DNA of 64,000 bases, taken from positions 17,635 through 81,634 of the forward strand of contig CALDTZ010000006.1 in NCBI GenBank assembly GCA_937924805.1, written 5' to 3'. Below, in pieces: positions 52,669 to 60,644 of this stretch; positions within the stretch are counted from its first letter, which is position 1; every line of letters starts with the position of its first letter. The notes under the pieces were generated by a model that saw only the letters and a list, made by a program, of their open reading frames with translations, was not told the DNA's origin and searched no databases. The stretch is from an uncultured Saprospiraceae bacterium (GTDB lineage: Bacteria > Bacteroidota > Bacteroidia > Chitinophagales > Saprospiraceae). A program made the translations under genes and the position numbers.

Positions 52669-53724
52669 CTACTCTGAGGCTCTCTGTTCTCGCTTCGGTT
52701 TTTTCTTCAACGGGTTAGCCCCATTCTTTTCAAAAGCTTTTTTATTTCTAGTTATATCAATGGTTGCGTAAATCGCTTCTCTAAATGATGATATGTCTGC
52801 TTCATTTTTTCCAGCAATATCATAGGCCGTTCCATGATCCGGAGATGTTCTAATCACTGGGATCTCAGCTGTATAGTTGACACCTTTACCAAATGATAGT
52901 GTTTTAAAAGGTATTAATCCTTGATCATGATACATTGCTAGAATACCATCAAACTTATTATACTGGCCAGAACCAAAAAACCCATCCGCTGGATATGGTC
53001 CAAAAACAAGCAATCCAGCTTTCTTGGCCTCTAATATGGCAGGCCTTACAATTGTATCATCCTCCTCACCAATCGTACCTTCATCACCGGCATGAGGGTT
53101 TAGTCCCAATACCGCAATCGTTGGTTTTTCAATACCAAAATCTTGAATCAATGATTTTTCAAGAGAATAAATTCTTTTTAAAATCAATTCTTTACTAATT
53201 CTACTAGCAACATCTTTGATCGGAACATGGTCTGTTACAAGTGCTACTTTGATATTATCAGAGACCATAAACATCATTGTTTTGTCCTCATTAAAAACAT
53301 CTGCAAAATACTCAGTATGACCTCGATATTTCCATCCGGCCAGTTTCATGGCGTGTTTATTAATCGGTGCAGTAATGACAGCATCAAGTAAGTTATTATT
53401 TACATCTTCCATCATCTTTTCAATACAGGCAATAGCAAATTTCCCAGATTGTTCTGTAGGAGACCCAATCGTAATCTTTACATCTTCATCCATACAATTG
53501 ACAACATTGACCTTACTCCCACTTGAGTTTTCAGCATTTTTCACACCAATAAATGTAAAATCAGTTTCAACAATATTTTTATAATATGCCATCACTTTAG
53601 TTGAACCATAAATGACTGGAATACAATATTTCATAATACTAGGATTTGAAAACGTTCGTATTATTACCTCTGGTCCAATTCCATTTAAGTCTCCTGTAGA
53701 AATTCCAATCTTTATCTTTTGCAT
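52669..53724 (-). CDS. pdxA: 4-hydroxythreonine-4-phosphate dehydrogenase
   Basis: 351 residues. It catalyses an NAD-dependent step in pyridoxal phosphate synthesis by the DXP-dependent route. Signatures are ISTGDLNGIGPEVIIRTFSN at the N-terminus, the metal-binding APINKHAMKLAGWKYRGHTE, VLGLNPHAGDEGTIGEED and MYHDQGLIPFKTLSFGKGVN. The C-terminus is slightly longer and basic (LKKKPKREQRASE). It faces rsmA across a 73-bp gap, which holds both promoters. No PdxJ gene is in the window. Confidence 0.96.
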   Translation of the reverse strand: MQKIKIGISTGDLNGIGPEVIIRTFSNPSIMKYCIPVIYGSTKVMAYYKNIVETDFTFIGVKNAENSSGSKVNVVNCMDEDVKITIGSPTEQSGKFAIACIEKMMEDVNNNLLDAVITAPINKHAMKLAGWKYRGHTEYFADVFNEDKTMMFMVSDNIKVALVTDHVPIKDVASRISKELILKRIYSLEKSLIQDFGIEKPTIAVLGLNPHAGDEGTIGEEDDTIVRPAILEAKKAGLLVFGPYPADGFFGSGQYNKFDGILAMYHDQGLIPFKTLSFGKGVNYTAEIPVIRTSPDHGTAYDIAGKNEADISSFREAIYATIDITRNKKAFEKNGANPLKKKPKREQRASE

Positions 53725-53781
53725 CTTCGAAACTGATTTTTCGTAAAGATAAGGATTAATAATTCTTAGTCTATTTATATG

Positions 53782-53789
53782 TACTTTTG
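53782..53789 (+). promoter_or_regulatory. Candidate -7 element TACTTTTG of rsmA
   Basis: An exact TAnnTTTG match ending 8 bp before the ATG at 53798, which implies a very short leader. Confidence 0.45.
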
Positions 53790-53797
53790 AATGTTCA

Positions 53798-54574
53798 ATG
53801 GTGTACGCAAAAAAACAATATGGTCAACATTTTCTTACGGATGAATCCGTCTGTGAGCGGATTACCGATGCTGTAAAAATTTTAAAAAATGAAACGCCAA
53901 ACGTCCTTGAGGTTGGTCCAGGACAAGGTGTACTTACGAAATATTTAATCGATAAAAATCTAAACGTAGTTGAAATCGATCCTCGAATGATTGATATTTT
54001 ACAAACAAAATTCAATCTAAAAAACAGAGCAATCATTAATCAAGATTTTTTAAAATTAAATCTTAATCCATTATTTGACGGTGCTCCCTTTATACTTATT
54101 GGCAATTATCCATATAATATATCATCTCAGATCGTATTCAAAATGATTGATTATAGATCTAGAATTCCTCATATGATAGGTATGTTTCAAAAGGAAGTCG
54201 CTTATCGATTTTTAGCCAAAGAAGGTAGTAAAGTATATGGGTCTATCTCTGTACTTTTACAAGCATTTTATGAAGGAGAAATCCTATTTGATATTGGACC
54301 AGAAGCATTTAATCCACCTCCTAAAGTCAATTCAGCTGTAATGCAATTACGAAGAAAAGATTTAGTTGAACCAATATGCGAAGATCCTTTATTTAAATCA
54401 GTAGTAAAAACTTCATTCGGTCAACGAAGAAAAATGCTTAGAAATACATTAAAACCATTGGTAAAAAATAAAAATCTTCTAACAAAAGATATTTTTATGC
54501 AAAGACCTGAACATTTGTCTTTGTCTAGGTTTATAGAATTAACAAAATTAATAAAAGAAGAAAACAATGCTTGA
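53798..54574 (+). CDS. rsmA: 16S rRNA (adenine(1518)-N(6)/adenine(1519)-N(6))-dimethyltransferase
   Basis: 258 residues. The SAM-binding motif is NVLEVGPGQGVLTKYLIDK, the acidic strand NVVEIDPRMIDIL, and the catalytic FILIGNYPYNISSQIVFKM is the NLPY-type loop with Y in place of L. A C-terminal helical domain follows (FNPPPKVNSAVMQLRRKD, VVKTSFGQRRKMLRNTLKPL). It dimethylates two adenines near the 3' end of 16S rRNA. The YqeY gene overlaps its end by 8 bp, making a two-gene operon. Confidence 0.96.
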   Translation: MVYAKKQYGQHFLTDESVCERITDAVKILKNETPNVLEVGPGQGVLTKYLIDKNLNVVEIDPRMIDILQTKFNLKNRAIINQDFLKLNLNPLFDGAPFILIGNYPYNISSQIVFKMIDYRSRIPHMIGMFQKEVAYRFLAKEGSKVYGSISVLLQAFYEGEILFDIGPEAFNPPPKVNSAVMQLRRKDLVEPICEDPLFKSVVKTSFGQRRKMLRNTLKPLVKNKNLLTKDIFMQRPEHLSLSRFIELTKLIKEENNA

Positions 54575-55010
54575 GCAAAAAATAAATGCGGATTTAAAAA
54601 CAGCAATGAAAGCTAAAGATAAAGTTGCACTAAGAGCGATCAGAGCCATTAAAGCAGCAATCTTATTAACTAAAACAGATGGATCAGGATCCGAATTGGA
54701 TGCTGAAAGTGAAATAAAGTTGATTCAAAAGTTAGCAAAGCAGAGACAAGACTCCTTGGATATTTACATAAAACAAGATAGAGAGGATCTTGCCCAAATC
54801 GAAAAAGAAGAATTAGAAATCCTAAGTCGATATCTACCAAAGCAATTATCTACAGAAGAGCTTCAGCCCATTGTAGCTTCAATTATTGAAAAATCAGGAG
54901 CAACATCTATGAAGGATATGGGTAAAGTAATGGGTATGGCATCAAAAGAATTGGCAGGTAAGGCAGATGGTAAATCGATTTCTGCGATGGTGAAAAAATT
55001 ATTAGCTTAA
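54567..55010 (+). CDS. yqeY: GatB/YqeY domain protein
   Basis: 147 residues. The helical start is LEQKINADLKTAMKAKDKVA with LRAIRAIKAAILLTKTDGS. The conserved C-terminal domain is SGATSMKDMGKVMGMASKEL followed by AGKADGKSISAMVKKLLA. It resembles the tail of GatB. Its role is tRNA-related in the family but not settled. It overlaps rsmA by 8 bp and converges with the next gene, sharing four bases at the stop. Confidence 0.93.
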   Translation: MLEQKINADLKTAMKAKDKVALRAIRAIKAAILLTKTDGSGSELDAESEIKLIQKLAKQRQDSLDIYIKQDREDLAQIEKEELEILSRYLPKQLSTEELQPIVASIIEKSGATSMKDMGKVMGMASKELAGKADGKSISAMVKKLLA

Positions 55011-55546
55011 TCCAAAAAAGCTTCAATTATTTCATCTATTTCGTCGTAGTTCTTAAAGCCTACTTTTTCTTCTGCTGCACCATATAATACTATTCCAATA
55101 GTTGGTAATGCTTTCGCAAGATCTTTTACAATAGATGGGGATAGTTTCGTATCTAAATAGATTGGAGTTGTTTGTTTATTTAATATATCAGCATTTGATA
55201 TAGCAAGTTCAACATTGTCTACGATTAAAAGTATTGCATTTGCTTTTATCAATTCAAGCTCTTTCAAAGAAGCTAAATCAAGTTCTACGACACGATTCGT
55301 TTCTGATGCCGGCTGGTATTCAGAATCAGTTACTATTTTTATATTTTCTATTTCCACTTCATTCGAATAAACGGAAAACTGAGGACCTTCTACCCACTCC
55401 TTAATTGCATTATACGCGATTCTTGAAATAAAATGATCTGAATTTTGACGTATATCAAAACTCATCCAATCAACACCCATTGCCGAAAAATATCGAGCAT
55501 CCGTTAAATGTTGTATTCCTTTTGCAAAAATTTTTGTTCGCTTCAT
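55007..55546 (-). CDS. Phosphoribosylanthranilate-isomerase-like protein
   Basis: 179 residues from ATG at 55546 (MKRTKIFAKGIQHLTDARYF); the longer frame to 55603 overlaps the gene on the other strand. The beta-alpha barrel start fits the TrpF-like fold, but the expected catalytic Cys near the KICG motif is absent (FAKG), and the protein is shorter than TrpF. TIGIVLYGAAEEKVGFKNYD is the last strand. The function is not assigned; it may be a degenerate or repurposed barrel. A TAAATTTG element lies 27 bp upstream. Confidence 0.7.
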   Translation of the reverse strand: MKRTKIFAKGIQHLTDARYFSAMGVDWMSFDIRQNSDHFISRIAYNAIKEWVEGPQFSVYSNEVEIENIKIVTDSEYQPASETNRVVELDLASLKELELIKANAILLIVDNVELAISNADILNKQTTPIYLDTKLSPSIVKDLAKALPTIGIVLYGAAEEKVGFKNYDEIDEIIEAFLD

Positions 55547-55573
55547 AATTGAATATAATGTACCTTTCGGATA

Positions 55574-55581
55574 CAAATTTA
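55574..55581 (-). promoter_or_regulatory. Candidate -7 element TAAATTTG of the TrpF-like gene
   Basis: An exact TAnnTTTG match on the minus strand, 27 bp before the ATG at 55546. Confidence 0.4.
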
Positions 55582-55587
55582 CACTAA

Positions 55588-55923
55588 TTGGAAAAAAATT
55601 CATACTTCGAAAAAGTTTATGATCTCACACAAATGATACCAGAAGGTAGAGTAACCACTTATGGAGCCATCGCAGATTTCCTTTCGTTGGGTTCTGCCCG
55701 AATGGTTGGTTGGGCATTAAATAAATGTGGAAATACAGATCTTCCGATTCCTGCTCATCGTGTACTTAATAGATTAGGTGAGCTTTCAGGTAGGGCCGCA
55801 TTTAAGCCTCCTTCAGCGATGCAAACCTTGTTAGAGAAGGAAGGAATCATTGTAGAAAATAATAGGGTAAAACATTTCAAAGATGTATTTTGGCATCCAG
55901 AGAACTTATTAAAGGATGCATAA
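55588..55923 (+). CDS. Alkyltransferase-like protein (MGMT fold, Cys replaced)
   Basis: 111 residues with a TTG start at 55588. It matches the DNA-binding domain of O6-alkylguanine transferases (TYGAIADFLSLGSARMVGWA, LNKCGNTDLPIPAHRVLNRLG), but the active PCHR is PAHR, so no alkyl transfer is possible. Such ATL proteins bind alkylated bases and pass them to nucleotide excision repair. A true alkyltransferase is encoded at 60159, so both types occur within 5 kb. It overlaps the next gene by 8 bp. Confidence 0.9.
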   Translation: MEKNSYFEKVYDLTQMIPEGRVTTYGAIADFLSLGSARMVGWALNKCGNTDLPIPAHRVLNRLGELSGRAAFKPPSAMQTLLEKEGIIVENNRVKHFKDVFWHPENLLKDA

Positions 55924-56635
55924 AATTCATTTGATTTCAGGTCCAAGAAATATATCGACTGCAATGATGTATTCATTCGGTAATAGACCGGACTTTTCAA
56001 TAATAGATGAACCTTTTTATGCTTCATACTTACATAATAATAAGATTGACCATCCCGGTAAAAAAGCGATCCTAACCTCACAAAGTGTAGTAGCAGAAGA
56101 TGTTATTGAATCACTAAATATTCAAAATACCGCCACGAGTTATTTTTTTATTAAAAACATGGCGCATCATATTCATACCTTAGATTTAAATTTTATTCTT
56201 CCTTTCAAAAATATATTTTTAATTCGCGATCCTGCTAGAATCCTTTGGTCTTTCAATAAAGTCATAAAAGAAATTCATTTGGATGATATTGGAATCAAAC
56301 AAGAATATGATATCTATACTTTTTTAAAAGAACACAACCAAAAAACAGTTATTATTAATTCGGATGAACTACTGATGAATCCTCCTCAATATCTAAAAAG
56401 AATTTGTGAAGATTTGTCTATTGATTATGATGAAAGAATGGAAAAGTGGGAAGCTGGCCCAAGGATAGAAGATGGTGTCTGGGCAAATCATTGGTATAAA
56501 AATGTGCATAAAAGCACAGGTTTTATCAAACAAAAAAGTGATTTTAAAGGTCTACCTAATCATCTAAAAAAAATATATGAAGAAGCGTTACCGTATTATG
56601 AAATACTAAATAAACACACCATTAAACTAAATTGA
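55916..56635 (+). CDS. Sulfotransferase-like protein
   Basis: 239 residues. The N-terminal strand-loop IHLISGPRNISTAMMYSFGN holds the 5' phosphosulfate-type binding loop, followed by DEPFYASYL, a mid-protein IRDPARILWSFNK (the RDP motif) and NSDELLMNPPQYLKRICEDL. These mark the bacterial sulfotransferase family often beside class IV aminotransferases. The acceptor is unknown. The next gene begins on the base after its stop, and the preceding one overlaps, so the three are probably one operon. Confidence 0.82.
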   Translation: MHKIHLISGPRNISTAMMYSFGNRPDFSIIDEPFYASYLHNNKIDHPGKKAILTSQSVVAEDVIESLNIQNTATSYFFIKNMAHHIHTLDLNFILPFKNIFLIRDPARILWSFNKVIKEIHLDDIGIKQEYDIYTFLKEHNQKTVIINSDELLMNPPQYLKRICEDLSIDYDERMEKWEAGPRIEDGVWANHWYKNVHKSTGFIKQKSDFKGLPNHLKKIYEEALPYYEILNKHTIKLN

Positions 56636-57538
56636 ATGTTACAAAAATTTGACCCTAGAAATGCTGATCTAAAAGTATATGTAAATGGTGAAATCGTCCA
56701 TAGAGATGAAGCCAAAGTTTCCGTATTCGATAGTGTCGTTCAAGGTGGGGATGCTGTTTGGGAAGGATTGAGATTATACAAACAAGGAATTTTCCTATTT
56801 GATAGACATCTATCTAGATTATTTGATTCTGCTCATGCTATGGGCTTTCAAAATGTTCCTAGTAAAGAATATATCATTGATGCTGTAAAACAAACAGTAG
56901 AGGCCAATAACATGGTTGACGGAGTCCACATGAGATTAACGCTAACAAGAGGTGAGAAAATTACATCTGGGATGGATCCTAGATTAAATGACAAAGGATT
57001 AGGCCTAATTGTCTTAGCAGAATATAAAGCACCGGTATATGACAATTCTAAAGGCATTGATATTATTACCTCTGCAATAAGAAGAAATTCACCTTCTTTT
57101 TTGGATTCAAAAATTCATCATACCAATTTAATCAATAATATTTTGGCAAAAATGCAGGCCAATGTGGCAAATGTAGACGCGGCATTAATGTTGGATAATT
57201 ATGGCTTTCTAGCAGAATTAAATGGAACAAATATCTTTACAGTAAGGGGAAATGAAATTTTTACTCCTTTTGCCGATGCTTGTCTCCATGGCATTACAAG
57301 AGGTATGATTCTTCAGCTAGCTAAAGAAAACAATATTGCTATTCGAGAAAAAAACATATCCTTAACCGAACTTTATACTGCAGATCAAGTGTTTACAACA
57401 GGAACCATGGGTGAATTAACCCCTGTTTTCGAAGTTGATGGTCGAAAAATTGTGAACAAATCGGGAACAGATGTTTTTGAAAAGATGGGTTCTATCTTTA
57501 AAGCATCAATTCCAAATTATTGCATTCCAATCATTTAA
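56636..57538 (+). CDS. Class IV aminotransferase (branched-chain/D-amino-acid type)
   Basis: 300 residues. The PLP domain has VNGEIVHRDEAKVSVFDSVV, the WEGLRLYKQGIFLFDRHLSR segment, a Lys in SKIHHTNLINNILAKMQANV and the binding loop LAELNGTNIFTVRGNEIFTP, followed by CLHGITRGMILQLA. It could be a branched-chain amino-acid transaminase, a D-amino-acid transaminase or 4-amino-4-deoxychorismate lyase; the sequence favours the first group but does not settle it. It follows the sulfotransferase gene with no gap. Confidence 0.88.
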   Translation: MLQKFDPRNADLKVYVNGEIVHRDEAKVSVFDSVVQGGDAVWEGLRLYKQGIFLFDRHLSRLFDSAHAMGFQNVPSKEYIIDAVKQTVEANNMVDGVHMRLTLTRGEKITSGMDPRLNDKGLGLIVLAEYKAPVYDNSKGIDIITSAIRRNSPSFLDSKIHHTNLINNILAKMQANVANVDAALMLDNYGFLAELNGTNIFTVRGNEIFTPFADACLHGITRGMILQLAKENNIAIREKNISLTELYTADQVFTTGTMGELTPVFEVDGRKIVNKSGTDVFEKMGSIFKASIPNYCIPII

Positions 57539-57572
57539 TAAAATCGTATTTGATAATCAAAAAATAAAATAT

Positions 57573-57995
57573 ATGAAAAATTTAATCCTCCTATTTTTAT
57601 TGACTTCTATGTTTTTTAACACTCAAGCGCAAAGTGTATTGGGAACATGGAAAACCATCAGTGATACTGACAATTTAGAAAAATCACATATAGAGATATA
57701 TGAAGAAAATGGTAAAGTTTATGGTAAAGTAGTAAAGTTACTAGAAGGTGCGACGATCACCCATTGTGATAATTGTGTTGGAGATCAAAAGGGGGGGCCA
57801 ATTACAGGCATGGTTATTCTGTATGATATGGAAGACCAAGGAGAATATTATGAAAATGGAGAAATTTTCGACCCATCAAAAGGAAAAGCATACAGTTGTA
57901 GTATGAAACTCGAATCTCCAGACAAATTATATGTACGTGGTTACTTAGGATTTTCTTTTCTAGGAAGAACTCAATATTGGTACCGAGTGCAATAA
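57573..57995 (+). CDS. DUF2147 secreted protein
   Basis: 140 residues from ATG at 57573 (MKNLILLFLLTSMFFNTQAQ), chosen because the signal peptide starts there; a longer frame overlaps the aminotransferase gene. The body has SVLGTWKTISDTDNLEKSHI, YGKVVKLLEGATITHCDNC and GPITGMVILYDMEDQGEYYE, typical of the family, which is a small lipocalin-like domain exported to the periplasm. The function is unknown. The gap of 34 bp from the aminotransferase stop allows read-through. Confidence 0.88.
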   Translation: MKNLILLFLLTSMFFNTQAQSVLGTWKTISDTDNLEKSHIEIYEENGKVYGKVVKLLEGATITHCDNCVGDQKGGPITGMVILYDMEDQGEYYENGEIFDPSKGKAYSCSMKLESPDKLYVRGYLGFSFLGRTQYWYRVQ

Positions 57996-58047
57996 ATTTA
58001 GCTCATTATTAGTTTAGTAGTTATTATTTAATTCCTAATCTAATTAT

Positions 58048-58284
58048 ATGGCGAAAAGCTACACTACTACAACATTAATAAAACTACTTTACAACGAACT
58101 TGGAATCTTTAGCAAACTAGAAATAGAAGATGCTATCGAAAATGATACTTCATTAGCTGAAGAATATAATATGCTTAAAGCATCAATATCATCGCTTCCA
58201 AAAGTAAAGTTTTTCCCAAAAGTCCAATCTGTAGAAAACATTTTGGTTTTTAGTAGACTAAATTCGATGAATGCAACTTGCTAA
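58048..58284 (+). CDS. Small hypothetical protein
   Basis: 78 residues with no signal peptide. It begins AKSYTTTTLIKLLYNELGIF, then SKLEIEDAIENDTSLAEEYN, resembling short helical proteins of Saprospiria that look like the cytoplasmic part of anti-sigma factors but lack zinc ligands and a membrane helix. It has its own strong terminator. I do not recognise a named family. Confidence 0.65.
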   Translation: MAKSYTTTTLIKLLYNELGIFSKLEIEDAIENDTSLAEEYNMLKASISSLPKVKFFPKVQSVENILVFSRLNSMNATC

Positions 58285-58309
58285 TTGAATGAATACTAAA
58301 ATTGGATAA

Positions 58310-58347
58310 AGTCCCTTTTATACAACTTATAAAAGGGACTTTTTTTT
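58310..58347 (+). terminator. Strong rho-independent terminator
   Basis: A 13-bp perfect stem AGTCCCTTTTATA/TATAAAAGGGACT with a CAACT loop, followed by seven T, 25 bp after the stop of the 78-aa gene. Confidence 0.92.
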
Positions 58348-58429
58348 ACCCTTTATCAAGTCGAAGTTTAAAACAAATTAAATCAATTTTATTCATTATC
58401 AAAATGAAGATAGTTCGTACTCTTTTTAT

Positions 58430-58460
58430 TTGGGTATCAACAGGGTATATAGTACATTTG
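58430..58460 (+). promoter_or_regulatory. Candidate recA promoter (TTG and TACATTTG)
   Basis: TTG at 58430-58432, 20 bp, then TACATTTG at 58453-58460, close to the Bacteroidota -33/-7 consensus, 20 bp before the recA ATG. No LexA-type palindrome is obvious. Confidence 0.6.
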
Positions 58461-58480
58461 TTAGTATATAAAAAATAAAT

Positions 58481-59533
58481 ATGTCAAATTCGAAAGAGAA
58501 AGAAGCTAAATTAAAAGCACTAGGATTAGCGGTAGATAAATTAGAAAAAACCTACGGAAAAGGTACAATCATGAAGCTTGGTGATAAGCAGATTGTAGAA
58601 GTTGATACCATATCTACCGGATCTCTCGGGTTGGACATAGCGTTGGGAGTAGGTGGATTACCTAAAGGTAGAGTTGTAGAAATATACGGACCAGAATCTT
58701 CTGGTAAAACGACACTAGCGATTCATGCAATTGCCTCATGCCAAAAAGCAGGCGGTATAGCCGCTTTTATTGATGCGGAGCACGCATTCGATAAAAACTA
58801 TGCTGAAGCACTTGGTGTGGATACAGAAAATTTACTTATCTCGCAACCTGATAACGGAGAACAAGCATTAGAAATCACTGAACATCTTATCCGGTCTGGT
58901 GCCATTGATATAATCGTTATTGATTCTGTTGCCGCTTTAGTACCAAGGGCCGAAATAGAAGGTGAAATGGGAGATTCAAAAATGGGTCTTCAAGCAAGGT
59001 TAATGTCCCAAGCACTTAGAAAATTAACCTCAACAATAGGAAAGACAAGATGTTGCTGCATTTTCATTAATCAACTAAGAGAAAAGATTGGTGTAATGTT
59101 TGGTAACCCAGAAACAACTACTGGTGGTAATGCACTTAAATTTTATGCCTCGATACGATTAGATATAAGAAGATCAGGACCTTCAATCAAGGATAAAGAG
59201 GGTAATATGGTTGGTAATCATACAAAGGTGAAAATTGTAAAAAACAAATTAGCACCACCATTTAGGATTGCCATTTTTGACATAATGTTTGGAGAAGGAA
59301 TTTCCAAAGCTGGAGAAATTGTGGATCTTGGTGTAGAAAATGAATTAATCCAAAAAAGTGGGTCTTGGTATAGTTATAATGAGACTAAAATCGCTCAAGG
59401 ACGTGATTCGGCTAAACGGTTTTTACTTGACAATCCCGAATTATCAGATGAAATCGAAGCAAAATTAAAAGAAATATACAACCCTAAAGAAGAGCCTGAA
59501 GAAGCTAAAACGGCTGATGCCGCTGAAGCATAA
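58481..59533 (+). CDS. recA: Recombinase A
   Basis: 350 residues, full length. Walker A is [13 protein letters not shown] (about 69-81) and Walker [15 protein letters not shown]. The [20 protein letters not shown] loop and [17 protein letters not shown] complete the core. The C-terminal tail is acidic ([15 protein letters not shown]). It pairs single-stranded with homologous DNA and drives recombinational repair and SOS co-proteolysis. It stands alone, between a strong terminator and a convergent gldD; no recX follows. Confidence 0.98.
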   Translation: MSNSKEKEAKLKALGLAVDKLEKTYGKGTIMKLGDKQIVEVDTISTGSLGLDIALGVGGLPKGRVVEIYGPESSGKTTLAIHAIASCQKAGGIAAFIDAEHAFDKNYAEALGVDTENLLISQPDNGEQALEITEHLIRSGAIDIIVIDSVAALVPRAEIEGEMGDSKMGLQARLMSQALRKLTSTIGKTRCCCIFINQLREKIGVMFGNPETTTGGNALKFYASIRLDIRRSGPSIKDKEGNMVGNHTKVKIVKNKLAPPFRIAIFDIMFGEGISKAGEIVDLGVENELIQKSGSWYSYNETKIAQGRDSAKRFLLDNPELSDEIEAKLKEIYNPKEEPEEAKTADAAEA

Positions 59534-59537
59534 TATT

Positions 59538-60149
59538 CTACTCTTTATCGATCCATTCAAAAGAAGATATCATCTTAAAGATATCTTCTTTTACAAAGCT
59601 ATATACAGGCGCAATTGAATCTGGGTTGACCTTCGCATTGAAATATAAACTTGCCCTTAAAAAATGGCTTGTACTATCCGTCAAAAAGAATTGTAATGGA
59701 CTAGCTACTGGTCCATCAATTTCAAAAAGTATGCCTTCTACCCCATTTTTATTTTGTATTTTTTGGTCTTCTCGATAGTCTGCTTTCTTATTATGTTCCC
59801 CAACCATTCTAAAGGAATCATTAATTAATTTATCAAAATGTGATCTGTTCTTTATTGGAATATAACTGCAATGTAACGTACTATTTAACGTATCAATCGT
59901 CAAATCAAACCAACACGGATCTACCGGCTTATCTTCAAAAAAGTATTCATCTTTCACTATTCTAGAATAGGTGGGTTTTTCAAAAGTGAACTGACAATAT
60001 GTTTCATCGAATGATTTATATTCTTTTTTTGGGTATTCAACTTTTGGATATAAACGTGGTTTCGGGAAAAAGGCTTCGTCTGATTTACATCCTGCGATTA
60101 AAAAGAACCCAAAGAGTAATCCAATAAAATACTTCATAGCCATCGTCAA
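59538..60149 (-). CDS. gldD: Gliding motility lipoprotein GldD
   Basis: 203 residues. The signal ends in FFLIAGC|KSDEA, a lipoprotein site. The conserved start FFPKPRLYPKVEYPKKEYKS has the PKPR motif, followed by CQFTFEKPTYSRIV, PCWFDLTIDTLNSTLHCSYI and a C-terminal FFLTDSTSHFLRASLYFNAK region typical of the family. GldD is required for gliding and T9SS in Flavobacterium and is conserved in the phylum. It ends the mevalonate/ogt operon and its last codons include a terminator. Confidence 0.92.
   Translation of the reverse strand: MTMAMKYFIGLLFGFFLIAGCKSDEAFFPKPRLYPKVEYPKKEYKSFDETYCQFTFEKPTYSRIVKDEYFFEDKPVDPCWFDLTIDTLNSTLHCSYIPIKNRSHFDKLINDSFRMVGEHNKKADYREDQKIQNKNGVEGILFEIDGPVASPLQFFLTDSTSHFLRASLYFNAKVNPDSIAPVYSFVKEDIFKMISSFEWIDKE
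59559..59592. terminator. Bidirectional terminator inside the 3' end of gldD
   Basis: A perfect 13-bp stem AAAAGAAGATATC/GATATCTTCTTTT with an 8-nt loop lies inside the last codons of the convergent gldD gene. It starts 26 bp after the recA stop. The A and T runs on both sides give it terminator form on either strand. Confidence 0.65.
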
Positions 60150-60158
60150 AAATTTTAA

Positions 60159-60635
60159 TTAAAACGGTAAATGTGTTTGTGATGATTCAAAATCTAACAA
60201 TTTTCTTTTCAATTCTAAGCCTAATGCATATCCCGTTAGTTTTCCATTATTTCCAATAACTCGATGGCAAGGAATAAGGATTGGGATTGGATTTTGACCA
60301 TTTGCTGAACCTACTGCACGCACTGCTTTTGGATTATCAATACTATTTGCCAAATCTAAATAACTTATCGTCTTTCCAAATGGGATTTCTTTAAGTTTAT
60401 CCCATACCTTTTTCTGAAAAGGTGTTGAAAGTGGTACTGATAATTGAACTGAAAATTTATTTATTTTACGATCAAAGTAATCTTGTAGTTCTGCAACACA
60501 TTGTTCCGTATAAATACAAGCTTTATCTTCTACACTTTCATTAACCTTGATATTTGTAATTCCAAATAAGTCAGCATAGACCGTAAAACGACCAAAATAA
60601 TGAATGTCTATACTTTGAGTGTAAATAGGGTCCAA
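60159..60635 (-). CDS. ogt: Methylated-DNA--protein-cysteine S-methyltransferase
   Basis: 158 residues. The start is TTG at 60635, 9 bp after the stop of the GHMP kinase gene; no ATG is available. The active site PCHRVIG lies in PIPILIPCHRVIGNNGKLTG with the catalytic Cys, and FQKKVWDKLKEIPFGKTISY is the conserved DNA-binding start. It removes alkyl groups from O6-guanine in DNA by suicide transfer. It contrasts with the Cys-lacking ATL at 55588. Confidence 0.93.
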   Translation of the reverse strand: MDPIYTQSIDIHYFGRFTVYADLFGITNIKVNESVEDKACIYTEQCVAELQDYFDRKINKFSVQLSVPLSTPFQKKVWDKLKEIPFGKTISYLDLANSIDNPKAVRAVGSANGQNPIPILIPCHRVIGNNGKLTGYALGLELKRKLLDFESSQTHLPF

Positions 60636-60644
60636 GGTATATGT

